DNA from: Asterias amurensis
Taxonomy: Eukaryota > Echinodermata > Asteroidea > Forcipulatida > Asteriidae
DNA: 64,000 nucleotides
NCBI RefSeq assembly: GCF_032118995.1
Contig: NC_092665.1
Coordinates: 12,814,512 to 12,878,511 of the forward strand
Reading direction: 5' to 3'
Shown: positions 60,076 through 64,000 of the stretch, piece after piece
How positions within the stretch are numbered: the stretch's first letter is position 1
How the letters are laid out: each line of letters begins with the position of its first letter
Notes under the pieces: generated by a model
Told to the model about the DNA's origin: nothing
The model's database searches: none
Seen by the model: only the letters and a program-made list of their open reading frames with translations
Position numbers and translations under genes: made by a program

Positions 60076-60184
60076 TACATCAAATGAATATCGCACATAT
60101 GTGACAATTATCGCATATATATGAGAAACATCGCACATATATTGTACATTATCGAATAATGCAACGTTTGACACGCCATACGCG

Positions 60185-60955
60185 GCACTCACCGTTCTTT
60201 GAGTAGACAATGGTTTTTCCCTGGTATCCGCTGCATGTTTGTCATACGGCGTACCAGGCAAAAGGGAACTGGTGCCCGGATGCTACATGGAAATCCCCCG
60301 ATGAGAAATCGAGCACGTTACCCTTTGACCTTCTGTAAAACGTCATTGACAGTTGCTCCCTAGCTCCAGTCGAATTATTCGAAAAAGACCGCCGCTGTAG
60401 TGTGTTTAAGTGTGTGTGTAATCACATCGCACGACACGGCGCCCCCACATGCGGATTATTGGTACGAGTATGTGGGCGTTCAGCGATGTGGACAGTGTAT
60501 ACGGGTGGGTCGTGCGCTGTGATTACACACACTACGCACAGTGTATACGGGTTGGTTTACAACGGCGTCTTTTTCGGAGTGAATATTGCGACTGCCTTGA
60601 GGAAGGCTAGTTACTCCCAAACCCTCACCTATAAGGACTGTTTTTTTTGTTGGAACCTGGGTGGGGACATGGGGAGGGGTTTGGGCGTAGGATGGAAAAA
60701 GTGTCATATTTCGTATTCGAAATCGGTTTAAAGGAGAAGAAAATAATATAAATAATGTTTCCATGGGACGAAATGCTGTTTATTGAGGAAATTAAACACA
60801 TTTTTTGAGGGCATAATTATTTCCTGTTTCGCTACCGGTCCATACTATACGAAGCTATTCAATGTTAGAAACTAGTTATCTTAAACCTTTAAAATCTACC
60901 TACATCGTACAATATTTCGGAACATACTAAACTTACTCATTAGAAAATAGGGATC
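60185..60955. other. GC-richer spacer with a hairpin, no gene
   Basis: GTGTGTGTAATCACATCGCACGAC at about 60410 is mirrored at 60509-60533. CAGTGTATACGGGT occurs twice (about 60493 and 60540). The open frames on both strands here seem to be by-products. Confidence 0.5.
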
Positions 60956-60959
60956 CGAA

Positions 60960-61145
60960 GTGCGCCTTCAGTGTTGAACTTGTAGAAAGTTTACTTTTTG
61001 GGGGTTGTCACGTGACAATCTTCCTCTTTTTCCATTATAGCTTCGTCTTTCCAAGAGCACAATTTATTTGAGTGGTATTTCTTTCTATTTGTGTAGGGGA
61101 GCTACCATGCTCCAAAAACTATTTATTTGGGAGACGAGTTATAGA
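60960..61145. repeat. Dispersed repeat, copy 2 (see 38200-38370)
   Basis: Shares GTGTTGAACTTGT, GAGTGGTATTTC and CCATGCTCCAAAAACTATTTA with the copy in OAS intron 1. Confidence 0.65.
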
Positions 61146-61766
61146 TATCAGTGAGTCTTATTTTTGTATGTTAACCAACATTGTATACTTGAATTATTGC
61201 GATTTGTAGGGCTCTATTTTGATCGGATTGCCGACCATTACTAGCCCCCCCCCCCCCCCCCTCCATGTGCGTGTATCATTCAAATCACGTGTGTGATGAC
61301 CCTTTTGTGACCTTTCGTTCACTGTCATTGTGTATACACCGTTTTTGTAACTCTTTGTATGTGTGCTATTGTATTGGATAAATTAAACCTTGTTCGTTTA
61401 AAATTGATAGAATTTTGGCGAATGCTTACCCTTTCGCGTGTGTCTCTACATTAATAACTGAACCAACTTATACTAAATTTAAGCTTAAGTTACTAACGGT
61501 ATAAACATGTTCTACAAATAAGCCACTTCGGAATGTCAGTGGCGCATGTCTGTTACTGCTGACAACGGATTTTGTCTTTCTCCCGTAACCTTTTGACAAT
61601 ACCCGCTGGTATTGTCAAAATCTCCGGCGGACGGATTTCTCAAGACACGGTTCCTCAAAAATAGGAGTCCACATCAGTGACATTTTGCTCCCATCCCCTC
61701 CCGACTATTGGATATCCTATATCTAAGGTCACATCCCCTATAACCCCTTATAGACTTGGGTCATCT
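61145..61766. other. No gene seen
   Basis: Contains a poly-C run near 61246 and a short inverted pair at 61592-61620 (TTTTGACAATACC / GGTATTGTCAAAA). Nothing else was recognised. Confidence 0.5.
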
Positions 61767-62045
61767 ATACGTATCTACCAAACAATGTACTCAAGGCGCT
61801 GAGTACATACAAACTTTCAGAAAGATAGGTTATATTGCAGTGATGAATTTTGAGACCCAATTATTTAGCACCTATTTAGCTATTTAGCTATACGGCGCAT
61901 ACAGCAGCCACAGCCAGGAACACCGGGGCAAACCCCTTCTCTTTTCGAAAGAGAACTGGGTTCTTTTACATGCGTTACACAACACATGGGACCAACGGCT
62001 TTACATCCCATCCGAAGGACGAAGCAATTGTTAAGTGTCTTGCTT
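61767..62045 (-). repeat. tRNA-Ser-derived SINE, antisense, 5'-truncated
   Basis: The reverse complement matches the body and tail of the SINE at 13753 (GCAAGACACTTAA, GGGATGTAAAGCCGTTGGTC, GCGCCTTGAGTA). The tRNA head is missing, as is usual for incomplete reverse transcription. Confidence 0.85.
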
Positions 62046-62200
62046 AAAGCCATTTTACACTTTCGGTAAACAGTATTGTCCAAGTCCCACACTTCGTGTA
62101 TCACAAGTTATATAAAACAACAAACCTGTGAAAATTTAGGCTCAATCGGTCATCGGAGTCGGGAGAAAATAACGGGAAAAACCCACTCCTGTTTACGCGC
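62046..62200 (+). repeat. Partial TTAA MITE family member
   Basis: CAACAAACCTGTGAAAATTTAGGCTCAATCGGTCATCGGAG matches the 380-bp family interior. The termini are lost. Confidence 0.65.
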
Positions 62201-62413
62201 GTTTCGCTGTGTTATCGCGTTTCGCCGCACTCTATGTTCACTGTTCACCTACATGCACATAATATCCACACCCTCGCATGCACACAACAACCACAGTTCG
62301 TAGTACATCAGATGGTGGACTGTACTTTTACGGAAGAAGAAGACTCTACCACCCCCAGTAGTCTATTATAGTCGCTGTGTTTATTTTAAAGGAATACCCC
62401 CGACCATCCATAG

Positions 62414-63193
62414 GTTTATCAAAGCGTCGGAGACCCCATACGGTAAACCGTTACTCCTCGTCGCTAGTGCTGAAAGTGGGACAGTGAGTATGTACGAAGT
62501 CATCGACAGTAATGACCAAGAAAGAACTACCGGCACCAGCGACGGCTACACGGGTAAGTCTGTTCATGGAGGTAGGCCTACCACTTTTGTTCGACAATCG
62601 ACGAGAGCTCACTGTTTATTTTCAAACCTCATGTGCCGGACATACCATTAGAGTCACTACCAAGTATACACATTACACTTTCCACTATAAAACAAGCAAT
62701 GCAAACCTATTCGTTAAAGGCAGTGGACACTATTGGTAATTGTCAAAGACTAGCCTTCACAGTTGGTGTATCTCAACATATGCACAAAATAACAAACCTG
62801 TGAAAATTTGAGCTCAATCGGTCATCGAAGTTGCGAGATAATAATGAAAGAAAAATAACCCTTCTCACACGAAGTTGTGTGCGTTTAGATGGTTGATTTC
62901 GAGACCTCAAGTTCTAAACTTGAGGTCTCGGAATCAAATTCGTGGAAAATTACTTCTTTCTCGAAAACTATATGGCACTTCAGAGGGAGCCGTTTCTCAC
63001 AATGTTTTATACTATCAACCTCTCCCCATTACTTGTAATCAAGACAGGTTTTATGATAATAATTATTTTCAGAAATTACCAATAGTGTCCACTGCCTTTA
63101 AACCAGGCACACTGTCCATGCAAATGACTAAAAAATATTCACATTTTCCTTCTTCTTTTGTTTATAGGTGACATTAGTGTACATGATCATTAA
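62414..63193 (+). pseudogene. msp130-like: MSP130-like late exon, duplicate
   Basis: The exon at 62414-62553 (140 nt, same borders and phase as 31821-31960) encodes FIKASETPYGKPLLLVASAE then SGTVSMYEVIDSND. After an intron holding the TTAA MITE, a last exon at 63168 adds GDISVHDH and TAA at 63191-63193. Changes between the two copies mostly keep the peptide open. No upstream exons are found between 57 and 62 kb, so this is probably an orphan fragment; a trans-duplicated 3' exon or the end of a second MSP130 gene interrupted by repeats are alternatives. Confidence 0.65.
62718..63097 (+). mobile_element. TTAA MITE, 380 bp, complete, with known empty site
   Basis: Perfect terminal inverted repeats of 24 bp begin AGGCAGTGGACACTATTGG. 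TTAA is duplicated at 62714-62717 and 63098-63101. The duplicate locus at about 32110-32140 has the same flanks (CCTATTTG-TTAA-ACCAGGCACAC) with a single TTAA and no element. Confidence 0.95.
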
Positions 63194-64000
63194 GATGTTA
63201 TAAGCATGACAACTGTACGCCACAACCAGCTGTTGGAAAGGATCTCCAATTAATAATTGCACCTGGGAATTTTGCTCACAAATCTTCCATACAAAACCTG
63301 GGCACCGTTCGTTAAAAATTATAGACAACAATTTTGGATCCTTTGACCTTGGCTAAAAATGTCTTTAGTTATTAAACTTGGGCGGGAAACTCGAATTCTA
63401 TATCAACTCCACGTGTCTAAATTAGCAAGCTTACTAATACGTGTGTCCGTCCAACTTATTATTTCCGTTGTGTCTCGCAGCACACCCTCTCACTGCCCAT
63501 TAATGTTATCCATGGTCCAGTGTAATTTGAACTGCTTTACATCAGCTGCTCTGTTACATTACGGAAAAGGGTCGAAGGTCATGTTAGGAATACATACTTA
63601 TATAATTGTTTAGTTTATTATGAACGGTGCAAAACAAAACCTACTTTACAAAATGGTATCGAACATTTTTCGTTTTATCGGGTGTAATGTTATCCACGGT
63701 GAAGTGCAAGTTGAATCGGCAAGGCTATAATGTCACACTACAGAGCGTCGGGCGAAGGTCATGGTAGGAATAAATACTTATTTAATATCTTGGTTTATTT
63801 GTAAATGAATAGTACAAAACAAAACCGACTTTTTAAAAATGGCAGCAAGTCCACTATACTCCCGAGGATTTTAATAGAAAAGCATATTTATATATTAAGC
63901 AGATACGTTGGCTTCGATTATTAGCTATTGCACATGTTTTATTTTATTTAACGAATACACTGCGTAACAATTTTATGATTCATAGAGTGATTGATGGATA

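Larger units (their letters stand above)
57466..60184. repeat. Giant inverted repeat (arms ~1.1-1.3 kb)
   Basis: The left arm, about 57466-58757, and the right arm, about 59052-60184, are reverse complements around a spacer of about 294 bp. The outer ends pair as TATGGCGTGTCAAACGTTGC / GCAACGTTTGACACGCCATA. Identity looks very high (CAGCGTATTTCCGAAATAGC and its mirror are exact). The left arm has about 160 extra bases near 58460-58640, where two related segments sit side by side; the right arm carries one hybrid segment. No protein is encoded. It may be a fold-back transposon or a palindromic duplication. Confidence 0.92.
62310..64000 (+). repeat. Segmental duplication, copy 2 (MSP130 3' end)
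   Basis: Counterpart of 31487-33030. It lacks the palindromic MITE found at 31622 but contains a complete TTAA MITE that copy 1 lacks. It continues to the window edge. Confidence 0.85.

Noticed and set aside
57528-60087. Long frames with repeated TYITIYR and AHILQFI peptides
   Set aside because: They come from the 21-bp AT-rich tandem repeat in the palindrome arms and have no other support.
60402-60764. Paired ~100-codon frames on both strands
   Set aside because: The region is an inverted-repeat spacer. Neither frame has a recognisable domain or splice context.
1-64000. CRISPR array, bacterial operon or prophage
   Set aside because: Regularly spaced repeats here have no unique spacers of CRISPR type, genes are split by introns, and no bacterial gene organisation is present.

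Overview
This is animal nuclear DNA, most likely from an echinoderm and probably a sea star. Genes are split by GT/AG introns and the DNA is AT-rich and full of short transposons and SINEs. There is an MSP130-type biomineralisation gene, and a TTAA-flanked repeat of about 380 bp that I associate from memory with sea-star genomes. The species call is inference; the gene structures below were built by reading splice sites and checking that codon phases agree.

Layout. 1-6.9 kb: tandemly duplicated non-coding blocks with short exon-like ORFs of unknown function. 7.0-12.2 kb, minus strand: a ubiquitin-like plus death-domain gene (four exons, 264 codons, all phases agree), followed by seven copies of a 120-bp cassette exon and a second death-domain exon that fits the same splice phase. 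12.4-16 kb: degenerate tandem repeats, a tRNA-Ser-derived SINE with clear target duplications, and fold-back elements. 16.2-32.3 kb, plus strand: an MSP130-like gene with its first five exons and a late exon, apparently lacking the middle. Its intron holds an 8.3-kb Kolobok-like DNA transposon (22.72-31.06 kb, TTAA target duplication) carrying two convergent, intact-looking spliced genes: a 743-aa THAP/DDE transposase and a 212-aa protein like the P2X7 receptor intracellular domain. 35.3-44.0 kb, minus strand: a five-exon 2'-5'-oligoadenylate synthetase (OAS) gene whose last exon runs into a miniature transposon filled with a 12-bp minisatellite, giving a predicted Arg-Arg-Asp-Gly tail of about 100 residues. 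Nested in its first intron on the plus strand lie the 3' exons of a decayed C2H2-type gene. 44.6-45.8 kb: an internally deleted Tc1 element. 46.5-55.5 kb: 3.8 nearly identical head-to-tail copies of a 2365-bp unit, followed by a roughly 48-bp minisatellite. 57.5-60.2 kb: a very large inverted repeat. 62.3-64.0 kb: a segmental duplicate of the MSP130 3' end, which together with the first copy forms a natural filled/empty-site pair for the 380-bp TTAA element.

Two host genes point to innate immunity: OAS, a nucleic-acid sensor, and the ubiquitin-like/death-domain adaptor. They lie about 23 kb apart and nothing shows they act together. No retrovirus-like or capsid-bearing element was recognised.
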